Source of the DNA: Dyadobacter crusticola DSM 16708
Lineage (GTDB): Bacteria; Bacteroidota; Bacteroidia; Cytophagales; Spirosomataceae
Assembly (NCBI RefSeq): GCF_000701505.1
Contig: NZ_JNJB01000011.1
Span: 217,311 to 281,310 of the forward strand
Length of the DNA: 64,000 nucleotides
Direction: 5' to 3'
The notes beneath the pieces were generated by a model. That model had not been told where the DNA came from and searched no databases. It was given only the letters and a program-made list of their open reading frames with translations. Position 1 is the stretch's first letter, and each line of letters starts with the position of its first letter. This document shows, piece by piece, positions 29,077 through 37,999 of this stretch. Both the position numbers and the translations under genes were made by a program.

Positions 29077-29937
29077 ATGACTTCGGCACGCCAGCTATAT
29101 TTATATATTGTAAAAAAGATCACAGTATATCCCGAAAAAGAAGCCCAGGCAATCACATTCATGCTCCTTGAGCATTATATGCGCCTTCGTAACATCGATG
29201 TACTGGTGGATCGCCCGATCCCCCAAAACGCCGCGCAACCCGATTGGGAAGATATTATTACCCGCCTGAACAACAACGAACCGGTTCAGCACATCATCGG
29301 GTCCACCGAGTTCTGCGGACTGGAATTCCGCGTTTCATCTTCCGTGCTGATCCCGCGACCTGAAACCGAGGAACTTGTCAGAATGGTAACCCGTGACTAT
29401 GCGGAGCCGGACAAAGACATTTCGATCCTGGATATCGGAACGGGCAGCGGCTGTATTGCAATCGTGCTCGCGCGCTTCCTGCCGCATGTATCTGTTCATG
29501 CATGGGATGTTTCTGACCAAGCGCTTGAAGTAGCGAAAGAGAACGCGCGACAGCTGATCGCAGATGTAAAGTTTGCCAAGCAGGATATGCTGAACATGAC
29601 ACTTCCATTGTCAGGAGATATCCCCCAGTTTGACTGCATCGTAAGTAACCCGCCCTATGTGACCTACTCCGAGCAGGAGCATATGCGGCCCAATGTACTC
29701 CGCTTTGAACCCCACGAAGCACTGTTTGTAGAAGACAGCGATCCCTTGCTTTTTTACAAGGCCATCGCTGATTTTGGAACACATTACCTGAAACCAGCCG
29801 GAAAATGCTACGTCGAAATCAATGAGCATTTCGGTACGGAAACAAAAGAGGTATTTGAAGAAAGAAATTACCGGAACGTAGAGATCCTGCGTGATATCAA
29901 TGGAAAAGACCGGTTTGTACGTGCGATCTGGGGTTAA
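29077..29937 (+). CDS. prmC: Release factor glutamine methyltransferase PrmC
   Basis: 286 aa. The N-terminal helical domain that binds release factors is followed by a Rossmann methyltransferase with SAM loop ILDIGTGSGCIAIVLARF and the catalytic NPPY (CIVSNPPYVTYSE), which methylates the Gln of the GGQ motif in RF1/RF2. ETEELV precedes the SAM loop as in other PrmC proteins. It starts 91 bp from the divergent ribD gene, and the MoxR gene follows after 24 bp. Confidence 0.95.
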   Translation: MTSARQLYLYIVKKITVYPEKEAQAITFMLLEHYMRLRNIDVLVDRPIPQNAAQPDWEDIITRLNNNEPVQHIIGSTEFCGLEFRVSSSVLIPRPETEELVRMVTRDYAEPDKDISILDIGTGSGCIAIVLARFLPHVSVHAWDVSDQALEVAKENARQLIADVKFAKQDMLNMTLPLSGDIPQFDCIVSNPPYVTYSEQEHMRPNVLRFEPHEALFVEDSDPLLFYKAIADFGTHYLKPAGKCYVEINEHFGTETKEVFEERNYRNVEILRDINGKDRFVRAIWG

Positions 29938-29961
29938 GCATGCCGTAAATGACTGCAATAG

Positions 29962-30915
29962 ATGTATATAGAAAAAATTAAGGAAGTACTGGACGAGATG
30001 GGAAAGGTAGTGGTGGGGCAGGATAAGCTGCTGAACCGGCTGCTGATCGGGCTTTTCACAGGAGGGCATATTTTGCTGGAAGGAGTTCCCGGACTTGCCA
30101 AAACATTGACGATCAACGTCATGGCGAAAGTGCTTCACCTTGAATTCAAGCGGATCCAGTTCACCCCGGATTTGCTTCCCGCCGATTTGATCGGTACGAT
30201 GATTTACAAACCAAAAATTGGCGATTACGAAGTCAAAAAAGGACCAATCTTCTCCAACCTGATCCTCGCCGATGAGGTAAACCGTTCTCCGGCCAAAGTG
30301 CAGTCTGCATTGCTGGAAGCAATGCAGGAGAAACAGGTAACGATCGGAGATGAGACTTACCTGCTCGACCGCCCTTTTGTCGTACTTGCAACCCAAAACC
30401 CCGTAGAACAGGAAGGTACCTATCCCCTGCCCGAAGCCCAGATCGACCGGTTTATGATGAAAGTCTATGTCGATTACCTGGATAAAGCCAAAGAACTGGA
30501 AGTAATGCGGCGGATGTCGGATATCAATTATGACTACCAGATCAGGCCGATCCTGAACAAAGAGGATATCTTCGCAATCCGCGACAATGTGAATAAGGTG
30601 AACATCTCGGACACTTTGGAGCGGTACATTATCGAGCTGGTGTTTGCAACCCGCCGCCCGCTGGATTACGGCCTGCGTGATGAAGCCAGGTACATTCAGT
30701 TTGGTGTTTCTCCAAGAGCGACAATCTACCTTAACCGCGCCGCCAAAGCATTGGCTTACCTGGAGGGCCGGGATTATGTTTTGCCGGAAGATATCAAAGA
30801 GCTCGCCCCCGATATTATGAACCACCGGATATTGCTTAACTACGAGGCCGAAGCCGACGGCGTGAAGACAATGACCATCATCGACTCCATTCTGAGGAAG
30901 GTCGCAATCGGCTGA
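29962..30915 (+). CDS. MoxR family AAA+ ATPase
   Basis: 317 aa. Walker A is GVPGLAKT, Walker B ILADEVNRSPAKVQSALLEAMQE, and sensor 1 lies in VLATQNPVEQEGTYPLPEAQIDRF, all diagnostic for MoxR/RavA-type ATPases. These are chaperone-like proteins that usually act with a VWA-domain partner encoded next door; no DUF58 or VWA gene is present here, and prmC-moxR is followed directly by convergent yidD, whose stop abuts this one. Confidence 0.92.
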   Translation: MYIEKIKEVLDEMGKVVVGQDKLLNRLLIGLFTGGHILLEGVPGLAKTLTINVMAKVLHLEFKRIQFTPDLLPADLIGTMIYKPKIGDYEVKKGPIFSNLILADEVNRSPAKVQSALLEAMQEKQVTIGDETYLLDRPFVVLATQNPVEQEGTYPLPEAQIDRFMMKVYVDYLDKAKELEVMRRMSDINYDYQIRPILNKEDIFAIRDNVNKVNISDTLERYIIELVFATRRPLDYGLRDEARYIQFGVSPRATIYLNRAAKALAYLEGRDYVLPEDIKELAPDIMNHRILLNYEAEADGVKTMTIIDSILRKVAIG

Positions 30916-31125
30916 TCAGGGTACGGGATCGTGGCCGTGGCCTCCCCAGGGGTGGCACCTGGACAGTCGTTTTAAGCCGAGCCAGCCGCCTTTTATAGCG
31001 CCGTGTTTCTGCACAGCTTCCACCATATATTGCGAGCAGGTCGGCGTGTAACGGCACGAATTGGGCAGGTACGGAGAGAGTACTCCCTGGTAAATCCGGA
31101 CCAATCCTATGAGTAAAAATTTCAT
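30916..31125 (-). CDS. yidD: Membrane protein insertion efficiency factor YidD
   Basis: 69 aa, the usual length. An N-terminal amphipathic helix ([18 protein letters not shown]) precedes the conserved [16 protein letters not shown] and the C-terminal [14 protein letters not shown]. YidD helps YidC/Sec insert inner-membrane proteins. It is not next to rnpA or yidC here. It is divergent from lgt. Confidence 0.95.
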   Translation of the reverse strand: MKFLLIGLVRIYQGVLSPYLPNSCRYTPTCSQYMVEAVQKHGAIKGGWLGLKRLSRCHPWGGHGHDPVP

Positions 31126-31155
31126 TTATCTTCTTGTCTCAAAATAGTATCTTTG
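31125..31155 (+). promoter_or_regulatory. Probable lgt promoter
   Basis: TTTA (31125-31128), 19 bases, then TATCTTTG (31148-31155), one mismatch from the Bacteroidota consensus. It sits about 20 bp before the lgt ATG, so the leader would be short. Confidence 0.5.
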
Positions 31156-31174
31156 AAAAATAACACCCTTTAGC

Positions 31175-32038
31175 ATGATTTCGTACATTCTTTGGGATGC
31201 AAGTCCCGAAATATTTACCATACCCGAGGTCTTTGGACTTGGCCCCTTCCCTGTTCGCTGGTACGGATTGCTTTTCGCCCTCGGCTTTTTGGTTGGCCAG
31301 CAGATCGTCATTTACATTTTCAAAAAAGAAGGACGCTCGCTGGAAGATATTGATTCGTTGACGCTGATCATGGTTTTGTCAATTGTAATTGGCGCAAGGG
31401 TCGGGCACTTCTTATTTTACGAGCCTGAAACGCTTTTCAGAAATCCCCTGGAAGTCATTATACCTCCTTATTCCGGGCTTGCGAGTCACGGTGCGGCTAT
31501 TGGTGTGATCATCGGATTGTGGCTATATGCGCGTTCTCGCCGGGGTACCGGACAAACTTTCTTCTACGTAATCGACCGCATTATTATCACAGCTGCGCTG
31601 GGAGGTGCATTCATCCGCTTTGGCAATCTGATGAACTCCGAGATTGTGGGCAAGCCGACAGATCTTCCGTGGGGCTTTGTTTTCTTGAATAATACCGAAT
31701 TCCGTCAGATACCCCGTCACCCGGCACAGCTATATGAATCCATTTCCTGCTTCATACTCGTTTTTGTGCTTTTCTGGATCTGGAACAAATACAAGGCCGC
31801 TACGCCAAGAGGTTTAATGGTGGGTGTTTTTCTGGTGTGGGTATTTACGCTGCGTTTCTTTTATGAATTTCTGAAAGAAAACCAGGAAGCATTCGAGAAC
31901 AATTACGCCCTGAATATGGGCCAGATTTTGAGCATTCCGGCGGTATTACTGGGCATTTACTTCATTGTTCAGTCCCGCAAAGATCCGCTTCAGCAAGCAG
32001 ATGGCAATCAGCATATTCCTGTGAGGCCAAACCGTTAA
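31175..32038 (+). CDS. lgt: Prolipoprotein diacylglyceryl transferase
   Basis: 287 aa with about seven membrane helices. VRWYGLLFALGFLVG and the signature around GAFIRFGNLMNSEIVGKPT are in place, followed by HPAQLYES. Lgt transfers diacylglycerol from phosphatidylglycerol to the lipobox Cys, the first step for the many lipoproteins encoded in this window. A putative lipoprotein gene follows after 6 bp. Confidence 0.95.
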   Translation: MISYILWDASPEIFTIPEVFGLGPFPVRWYGLLFALGFLVGQQIVIYIFKKEGRSLEDIDSLTLIMVLSIVIGARVGHFLFYEPETLFRNPLEVIIPPYSGLASHGAAIGVIIGLWLYARSRRGTGQTFFYVIDRIIITAALGGAFIRFGNLMNSEIVGKPTDLPWGFVFLNNTEFRQIPRHPAQLYESISCFILVFVLFWIWNKYKAATPRGLMVGVFLVWVFTLRFFYEFLKENQEAFENNYALNMGQILSIPAVLLGIYFIVQSRKDPLQQADGNQHIPVRPNR

Positions 32039-32044
32039 TGCACG

Positions 32045-32653
32045 ATGAAAACGCAACAGATCTTCGCATTGCTGCTTTCTGCATCTCTGACTTTCAGTGG
32101 CTGCAGCAAGGAAGATAACGATGCGGAAGAAACCGATAGTACCAGCACAACGTCGGGCACTTTACAGGCGATAACCGACAAGGCAAAGGCAATGGGAAAC
32201 GGCGAAACTGTAGATCCTGTTGATTTCAGAAAGCTGAAAGACTTACTTCCCGGCAAACTGATCGGGCTTAAACGCATTGAATCCGGTGGCGAAAAGTCAG
32301 GCGCGATGGGCTTTACCGTATCTACTGCCCAGGCCAGGTACGAAAGCGGCAACTCAAGTCTTGAAGTGGAGATTGTAGATACCGGAGGCATCGCAGGCGT
32401 TTCTACAATGGCGCTTGCAACCTGGTCGATGGCGGACATTGACAAAGAAACCGCCGATGGTTATGAAAAAACAACCTCACTGGACGGTTATAAAGCGTTT
32501 GAAAGATACAATACGCAAAGCAAATCAGGCGAAATCAATATTCTTGTTGCCGATCGTTATGTAGTAAACGTTGAAGGTGAGAATGTAACAATGGACGATC
32601 TAAAAGAAGCTTTGAAGTCGATCGGACTCACGAAACTAGCCGACTTGAAATAA
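32045..32653 (+). CDS. Putative lipoprotein of unknown function
   Basis: 202 aa with a lipoprotein signal ending TFSGCSK, an acidic Ser/Thr linker (about 20-45) and a globular alpha/beta domain containing LKDLLPGKLIGLKRIESGG and a later repeated AxY/RYN segment. It lies 6 bp after lgt, probably cotranscribed, and ends at a bidirectional terminator. I do not recognise the family. Confidence 0.75.
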   Translation: MKTQQIFALLLSASLTFSGCSKEDNDAEETDSTSTTSGTLQAITDKAKAMGNGETVDPVDFRKLKDLLPGKLIGLKRIESGGEKSGAMGFTVSTAQARYESGNSSLEVEIVDTGGIAGVSTMALATWSMADIDKETADGYEKTTSLDGYKAFERYNTQSKSGEINILVADRYVVNVEGENVTMDDLKEALKSIGLTKLADLK

Positions 32654-32670
32654 CAGACCTTACGTATAAA

Positions 32671-32712
32671 CAAAAAACCAGAGACCGGCAGGCTTCTGGT
32701 TTTTTGTTGGAT
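32671..32712. terminator. Bidirectional intrinsic terminator
   Basis: Perfect arms caaaaaaccaga / tctggttttttg (32671-32682, 32695-32706) between two convergent genes. Confidence 0.9.
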
Positions 32713-32729
32713 TTAGGAATGCAGTGTTT

Positions 32730-33269
32730 TCAAACTGTAGCAAAATCAACCTTGTCGCGCAAGATCTGTTTTGCCTTAACGAGCTGGTTTTTTACAGTAT
32801 TTTTAGATATCCGCAGGAACTCGGCAATCTCCTGATAGGATTTACCTTCTTCAATATTCAGTTTCAGGATCTGCTTTCTTTTAACAGAAAGTGAATCGAC
32901 GGCCGCCTGTACCAAGTTCAGCCTTCTTTCATTTTCCTCTTTCTCTTCATCGCCTGCCGCTTTGATCGCCTCCATATAATTCCTGCGCAGCTGCTCGCTT
33001 TTTTCTACTTTTTTGAAGTGGTCAAAAGCCATGTTACGCAGACAGGTAAACAAATAGGAGTTGAAGTTATAATCGGGCTTGATGTGCGCACGCTTGACCC
33101 AGATCTTGATAAATACATCCTGAACCATGTTTTCAGCTTCTTCTTCATCTTTGAGCAAAGAGGCGGTAAATCTCAGCGCGGGAGATTTGAAATGGTTGTA
33201 CAACTCGGCAAATGCAGCTTCATCGCCTTCGGTTACTTTACGGAGGGTGTTTTCGTCAGGGTAGGCCAC
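32730..33269 (-). CDS. ECF RNA polymerase sigma factor (Bacteroidota type)
   Basis: 179 aa from a GTG start; no ATG is near the conserved N-terminus. Region 2 is seen as FAELYNHFKSPALRFTASL and MVQDVFIKIWVK (region 2.2/2.4) and region 4 as SLSVKRKQILKLNIEEGKSYQEIAEFLRIS with NTVKNQL. No FecR-like anti-sigma gene or SusC gene follows, unlike many members, so its targets cannot be read from context. It is divergent from the carbohydrate cluster across a 509-bp gap. Confidence 0.92.
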   Translation of the reverse strand: MAYPDENTLRKVTEGDEAAFAELYNHFKSPALRFTASLLKDEEEAENMVQDVFIKIWVKRAHIKPDYNFNSYLFTCLRNMAFDHFKKVEKSEQLRRNYMEAIKAAGDEEKEENERRLNLVQAAVDSLSVKRKQILKLNIEEGKSYQEIAEFLRISKNTVKNQLVKAKQILRDKVDFATV

Positions 33270-33778
33270 GGCAGTTCAGGGTTATTGTATATAGAAAAAG
33301 GGTGTATTTAAAAATATTATATCTTGGTAAATTTCAAATAATTAACACTATAAGAACATCCTATTGACACTATTCTTTAAATTGTACTAAGTCTGTTCTG
33401 TAAGGTTTTGTTGGTCAAATTGCACCCTGTACAGTCAAATGTTTTGCTGACAGGAAGATCGGTAAGCTTTTATTCTGAGTGGTGTCCTGCAAATGTTTGA
33501 TAAAACTACATCACTGCATCTAAATACAAATCGCAAACTGCGTAAAAATATCTTCATTTTGCGCAAAGGGATTTTATTTAACAGTTTGATTATAAATGCT
33601 TAGTACTGGCTTCACATTTTCCCCGAAATCCCATTTCTCGATTGATACTTACTACTATTTAGACGCACATTCACCAGGCAGGTCACATTGATTTGTTAAT
33701 AATTATTTAAAGGTCGGGATAATTGGAGGCGTACCCAGATAGCCCGCGATCACATTCGAAGAGTATAATAGCAGACAA
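33270..33778. other. 509-bp A+T-rich intergenic region
   Basis: No convincing ORF, RNA gene or strong hairpin was seen. It separates the divergent ECF sigma gene and the kinase-HAD operon and so must hold promoters for both. It is notably long for this gene-dense window and could hide a small RNA or a multi-site control region. Confidence 0.6.
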
Positions 33779-35740
33779 ATGACACCGATTTCAAACCGCA
33801 TGAGCTTACATCACATGAACGAGGGTCGCATTGCAACCATTCTTAAAAAAATAAAAGGCGTGAAAATCGCTGTGTACGGCGACTTCTGCCTGGATTCCTA
33901 TTGGGTGATGGACAAATCCGGCTCGGAGATCTCCATTGAAACCGGGTTGTGGACCGAGGCCGTTGCAACGCATTACTATACACCCGGCGGCGCAGGCAAT
34001 GTAGTCGCCAATCTTTCGGCATTGAACCCGGCTGAGATCAGGGTAATCGGCGTGGTGGGGCACGATATGCAGGGAAGAGAGCTGACAGCCCAGTTGCAGC
34101 AGCTTCAAGCAGATACAAGCTCCCTGTTTATCCAGGAAGAGCAATTCACAACTTACTGCTACCTCAAACGCATTGTGGAAGGCAAAGAACAACCGCGCAT
34201 TGATTTCGGGGTTTTTAATCAAAGAAATGCAGAGATTGACCGGAAAATCCTGGCGGCGCTTGAAACTGCATTGCAGGAATGCGAAGCATTGATCTTCAAC
34301 CAGCAGGTGACCGGCAGTATCAACAATGAAGCTTTTATAGCTGGCGCAAATGCGCTTTTTGCAAAGTACAACGACAAGATCGTTATGCTCGATTCGCGGC
34401 ATTTCAATGACCGGTTTTCAAATACTTACCTGAAAGCCAATGATCGTGAAATCGCTTCACTCGCAGGTCTGCAGCGGGGACCGGATGAAAGCATTCCGGT
34501 AAGTGAGGTGATTAAATATGGAAAACAGATTTTCAAACGGAACAATAAGCCAGTTTTTGTGACCTGTGGCGAGCGCGGGATTATCGCATTTGATCAATAT
34601 GGATATCACGAGGTGCTCGGATTGCAACTTAAGAACAAGCTGGATACTGTTGGCGCAGGCGACACGGCGATCAGCGCGATTACACTTTGTGTCGCGGCCG
34701 GGATCGCTCCCGCTGAGGCCGCACGTTTCGGTAACTTCGCTGCTGCCGTGACCGTGCAAAAGCTATTTACAACCGGTACCGCGAGCGCAGAAGAAATCCT
34801 GCTGATCAGCAAAGAGCCGGATTACATTTATAATGCAGACTTGGCAGAAAACGAGCGCAGTGCTACTTATGTGCCTGAAACCGATTTCGAGCTGTGTGCA
34901 CCTGGCGTGCTGGATCAAATGGGACAGGTAAGGTATGCAGTGTTTGATCATGACGGCACAATCAGCTCCATGCGGCAGGGTTGGGAAGAGATTATGGAGC
35001 CGGTTATGTTGAAAGCGATCCTCGGCGATCACTACGACACCATTGACCCCGGTACTTATCAGAAAGTAACTGCCGAAGTAAAGCAGTTTATCCACAAGAC
35101 CACGGGTATCCAAACCATTTACCAAATGGAAGGTTTGGTGAAGCTGGTGCGCGAGTTCGGTTATGTTCCGGAAAGCCAGATCCTTGATAAGTTTCAGTAC
35201 AAGGAGCTTTATAATGACGGATTAATGGAAATGGTGAGCAAGCGAATGGACAAGCTCGCCAAAGGTGAGCTCTCAACCGAGGATTACACGATGAAAGGCG
35301 CAGTCGCATTCCTGCAAGAGCTCAAAGCGCGTGGCGTGACCCTGTACCTCGCCAGCGGTACAGACGCCGAGGACGTAAAACATGAAGCAGAGATGCTGGG
35401 CTACGCGCATTTATTTGATGGCGGTATTTACGGCGCGTTGCGGGATTATACCAAGTTTTCCAAAAAGATGATCATCGAGAAAATCATTCAGGAGAATGGA
35501 TTAAGGGGCAACGAGCTGGCCGTTTTTGGCGACGGACCTGACGAGATCCGGGAAGGCCGGCGGGCGGGCGGAATTGCGGTGGGTATTACCAGTAATGAAG
35601 TACAACGTTTCGGACACAATCCTGCCAAGCGACCCAGATTGGTCAAAGCAGGTGCGCAACTGCTCATACCTGATTTCTCCCAATACAAAAAACTGATCGG
35701 GCTGCTGTTCCAGGAAAGTGTCAACTACGCAGAGGCATGA
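33779..35740 (+). CDS. PfkB/RfaE-like sugar kinase fused to HAD phosphatase
   Basis: 653 aa. Residues about 15-345 form a ribokinase-fold kinase: IAVYGDFCLDSYWVMD, GGAGNVVANLSAL and the anion hole/catalytic base DTVGAGDT near residue 288. It resembles the kinase half of HldE/RfaE more than fructokinases. Residues about 385-640 are a HAD phosphatase with motif I FDHDGT (about 387), motif II in LYLASGT, and the late FGDGPDE acidic pair. A kinase-phosphatase chain could move phosphate on a sugar, for example turning a hexose 6-phosphate into a 1-phosphate by way of a bisphosphate; this is inference. ATGs at 33800 and 33815 are alternative starts. The stop overlaps the next ATG (ATGA). Confidence 0.85.
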   Translation: MTPISNRMSLHHMNEGRIATILKKIKGVKIAVYGDFCLDSYWVMDKSGSEISIETGLWTEAVATHYYTPGGAGNVVANLSALNPAEIRVIGVVGHDMQGRELTAQLQQLQADTSSLFIQEEQFTTYCYLKRIVEGKEQPRIDFGVFNQRNAEIDRKILAALETALQECEALIFNQQVTGSINNEAFIAGANALFAKYNDKIVMLDSRHFNDRFSNTYLKANDREIASLAGLQRGPDESIPVSEVIKYGKQIFKRNNKPVFVTCGERGIIAFDQYGYHEVLGLQLKNKLDTVGAGDTAISAITLCVAAGIAPAEAARFGNFAAAVTVQKLFTTGTASAEEILLISKEPDYIYNADLAENERSATYVPETDFELCAPGVLDQMGQVRYAVFDHDGTISSMRQGWEEIMEPVMLKAILGDHYDTIDPGTYQKVTAEVKQFIHKTTGIQTIYQMEGLVKLVREFGYVPESQILDKFQYKELYNDGLMEMVSKRMDKLAKGELSTEDYTMKGAVAFLQELKARGVTLYLASGTDAEDVKHEAEMLGYAHLFDGGIYGALRDYTKFSKKMIIEKIIQENGLRGNELAVFGDGPDEIREGRRAGGIAVGITSNEVQRFGHNPAKRPRLVKAGAQLLIPDFSQYKKLIGLLFQESVNYAEA

Positions 35741-37995
35741 ACCTGAGTGCTTTTAAAGTCTGCCTGGCTCCATTCCTGTTGCTCGTTTTGCAATGCGCTT
35801 TTTCGTGTAAAAAGCAGGCTGAGCCTGTACAGGCAAATGCGCTTTATGAAGACAAGCCTTTCTGGCAGGAGCGCCACGACGCATTTGTAATCGGCACAAA
35901 TCCTTTATCTAATCAAATTCGGCGCATTTTCACAGATCGTTATTCTAATATATGGGCTGCGACCGGCGACGGAGTTTACTTGAAACCAAATGGAGCTCGC
36001 GAATGGTCGAAAGTAATTTCAGGTGAAAACGACGGGCCGGCTTATGCAATTGCAGAAGATACCGCGTCGAATATCTGGCTTGGAACCTGGAATGGACTTT
36101 ACAAATACGAAAAAGGAACGGCTTCCAAAGTTGCAGGACTACAAGGACCCATTTCAGCGATCTGCTCAACAGCAGGTGGACTGTATGTGCTCGGGCCAAA
36201 TGGTTTTTGGGTTGATAAAGGCGCGGGTTTCGTAAGTCAGAGAAGTAAGCTGGCCAAATCTGTCAGGGATGTGATCCCAGACAATGCAAACGGGCTCTGG
36301 ATTGCTACGGACGTGGGTTTATATCATTGGAATGAAAAAGAGCTTAAACACTTTTACCAAACTAACGATCTGATCAGCGGCTATGCAAAAGGTTTGGCAT
36401 TTGATACGGATCAAAAACTGTGGGTTGCTGGCTTGGGCGGCGTTACCATTCGGAATGCGGGTAAAAAGCAAGCGCAGCTGACTGTAACAGATGGAATTCC
36501 CTCCACCTATGTAACTACTGTGCGGCGTGCTCCGGATAGTTCGATGTGGGTGGGTACTCAAAAAGGAGTAATCCGCTTTCGTGCCGATGGAAGCAAATCG
36601 TTGCTTTTTTCAAGAAGGTGGCTGCTGGACGATCAGGTCAATGATATTGCTTTTGACAAGCACGGAAATGCCTGGATCGCCACACCTAAGGGAGTAAGTG
36701 CGATCATGTTAAGTAAAATGACACTTGCTCAAAAAAGCGCATTTTTTGGCGACGTACTTGCGAAAAGACACATTCGCGCGCCGTGGATCGCAGGACAGGC
36801 GCATTTGAAAATACCTGGTGATACAACTTCCTGGGAGCCGGAAGATGATGATAACGACGGCGAATACACCGGTAACTACCTGGCGATGGAAAGTTTCAGA
36901 TATGCCACCACGAAAGATCCCGAAGCCAAAACCAATGCAAAAAAAGCATTCGGCTTTCTGACCCTGCTGCAGGAAGTTACAGGCACCAGCGGCTTTTTTG
37001 CCCGGACAATAATCCCCGCTGACTGGAAGCACATGCACGACGAAAACCGCACATTTACAGAGCGGGAAAAGGCAGATGAGCTCGTGAAAGAGCCTCGCTT
37101 TAAACCAGTGGAAGTCCGCTGGCATTTGTCGAAGGACGGAAAATGGCTTTGGAAAGGAGATACCAGCAGCGACGAAATGTGCGGACACATGTTTGGCTAC
37201 TACTTTTATTATACGCTCGTGGCTAACGAGACAGAGAAGAAACGCGTTGCCGCGCACGTAGGCAAGCTGGTGGATTACCTGATGGCGCACAACCTGAATC
37301 TGATGGATGTCGATGGGACACATACACGCTGGTCGGTATGGTCGCCCGACGACCTGAACCGGAACCCGGAGTGGCTACCCGACCGCAATCAGAACTCCAT
37401 GGAAGTACTCGCATTTATCAAGCTCGCCCACTTCATGACCGGGCAGGAGAAATACCAGCGCGAATACCTGCGGCTGATTGAAAAGGAACATTACCTGGAC
37501 AATGTGGCGCAGGTAACCAAGCAAAACCCGGCCTGGTTTATCTATTTTGATGTGGTGCTGCAAGCATATCTCTACCCGATCCTGATTCGCTGTGAAAGCG
37601 ATCCTGAGCGTTTGAAATTCTACAAAGCGCATTTGGAAGAATGGTTTACGAGACGAAAAGGCGACCACAATCCGCTGATCAATTTCATTTACAACTATTC
37701 TCTTAACCAAAAAGCCGAACTGCAGAACTCGGTAGATTTCCTGGTCGACACGCCGCTGGACCTTATTGACTGGCCGATCGACCATCGTACGAGAGAAGAT
37801 ATCCGCATTGTGCGTACCCCGGTGCTTGAAGATGAGCAAGTGAGCACATTACAGCCTCCCAGCATCAGAATGACAGTCCGCTGGGACAAAAATCCCTGGA
37901 CAGCAGCAGGAGGAAACCCGCAGGTAGAGCGCGAACCTGTATTCTGGCTCCTTCCCTATTGGATGGGCAGGTACCTCGGAATGATTTCAAAATAG
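35737..37995 (+). CDS. Lipoprotein: beta-propeller plus uncharacterised helical domain (paralogue 1)
   Basis: 752 aa. A lipoprotein-like signal ends CAFSCKK. Residues about 50-340 contain two-component-regulator-type propeller repeats (DRYSNIWAATGDGVYL, NIWLGTWNGLYKYEKG, GLWIATDVGLYHW). Residues about 345-750 form a helical domain with conserved acidic motifs: DDDNDGEYT (about 370), TSSDEMCGH (about 477), DVDGTHTRW (about 524) and a terminal LPYWMGRYLG. The same motifs recur in the paralogue at 39.2 kb. The helical part looks like an (alpha/alpha)-barrel glycosidase or lyase, but no named family was recognised. Start overlaps the kinase-HAD stop by 4 bp; the sialidase-like gene begins 4 bp after its end. 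Confidence 0.8.
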   Translation: MNLSAFKVCLAPFLLLVLQCAFSCKKQAEPVQANALYEDKPFWQERHDAFVIGTNPLSNQIRRIFTDRYSNIWAATGDGVYLKPNGAREWSKVISGENDGPAYAIAEDTASNIWLGTWNGLYKYEKGTASKVAGLQGPISAICSTAGGLYVLGPNGFWVDKGAGFVSQRSKLAKSVRDVIPDNANGLWIATDVGLYHWNEKELKHFYQTNDLISGYAKGLAFDTDQKLWVAGLGGVTIRNAGKKQAQLTVTDGIPSTYVTTVRRAPDSSMWVGTQKGVIRFRADGSKSLLFSRRWLLDDQVNDIAFDKHGNAWIATPKGVSAIMLSKMTLAQKSAFFGDVLAKRHIRAPWIAGQAHLKIPGDTTSWEPEDDDNDGEYTGNYLAMESFRYATTKDPEAKTNAKKAFGFLTLLQEVTGTSGFFARTIIPADWKHMHDENRTFTEREKADELVKEPRFKPVEVRWHLSKDGKWLWKGDTSSDEMCGHMFGYYFYYTLVANETEKKRVAAHVGKLVDYLMAHNLNLMDVDGTHTRWSVWSPDDLNRNPEWLPDRNQNSMEVLAFIKLAHFMTGQEKYQREYLRLIEKEHYLDNVAQVTKQNPAWFIYFDVVLQAYLYPILIRCESDPERLKFYKAHLEEWFTRRKGDHNPLINFIYNYSLNQKAELQNSVDFLVDTPLDLIDWPIDHRTREDIRIVRTPVLEDEQVSTLQPPSIRMTVRWDKNPWTAAGGNPQVEREPVFWLLPYWMGRYLGMISK

Positions 37996-37999
37996 CATC

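Noticed and set aside
29611..30825. 404-codon minus-strand open frame opposite prmC and the MoxR gene
   Set aside because: The plus strand carries clear PrmC and MoxR catalytic motifs; the antisense frame has no family features and is a codon-usage shadow.
37375..37839. 154-codon minus-strand open frame in the first propeller gene
   Set aside because: Antisense shadow of a conserved C-terminal domain; no start context or homology features.
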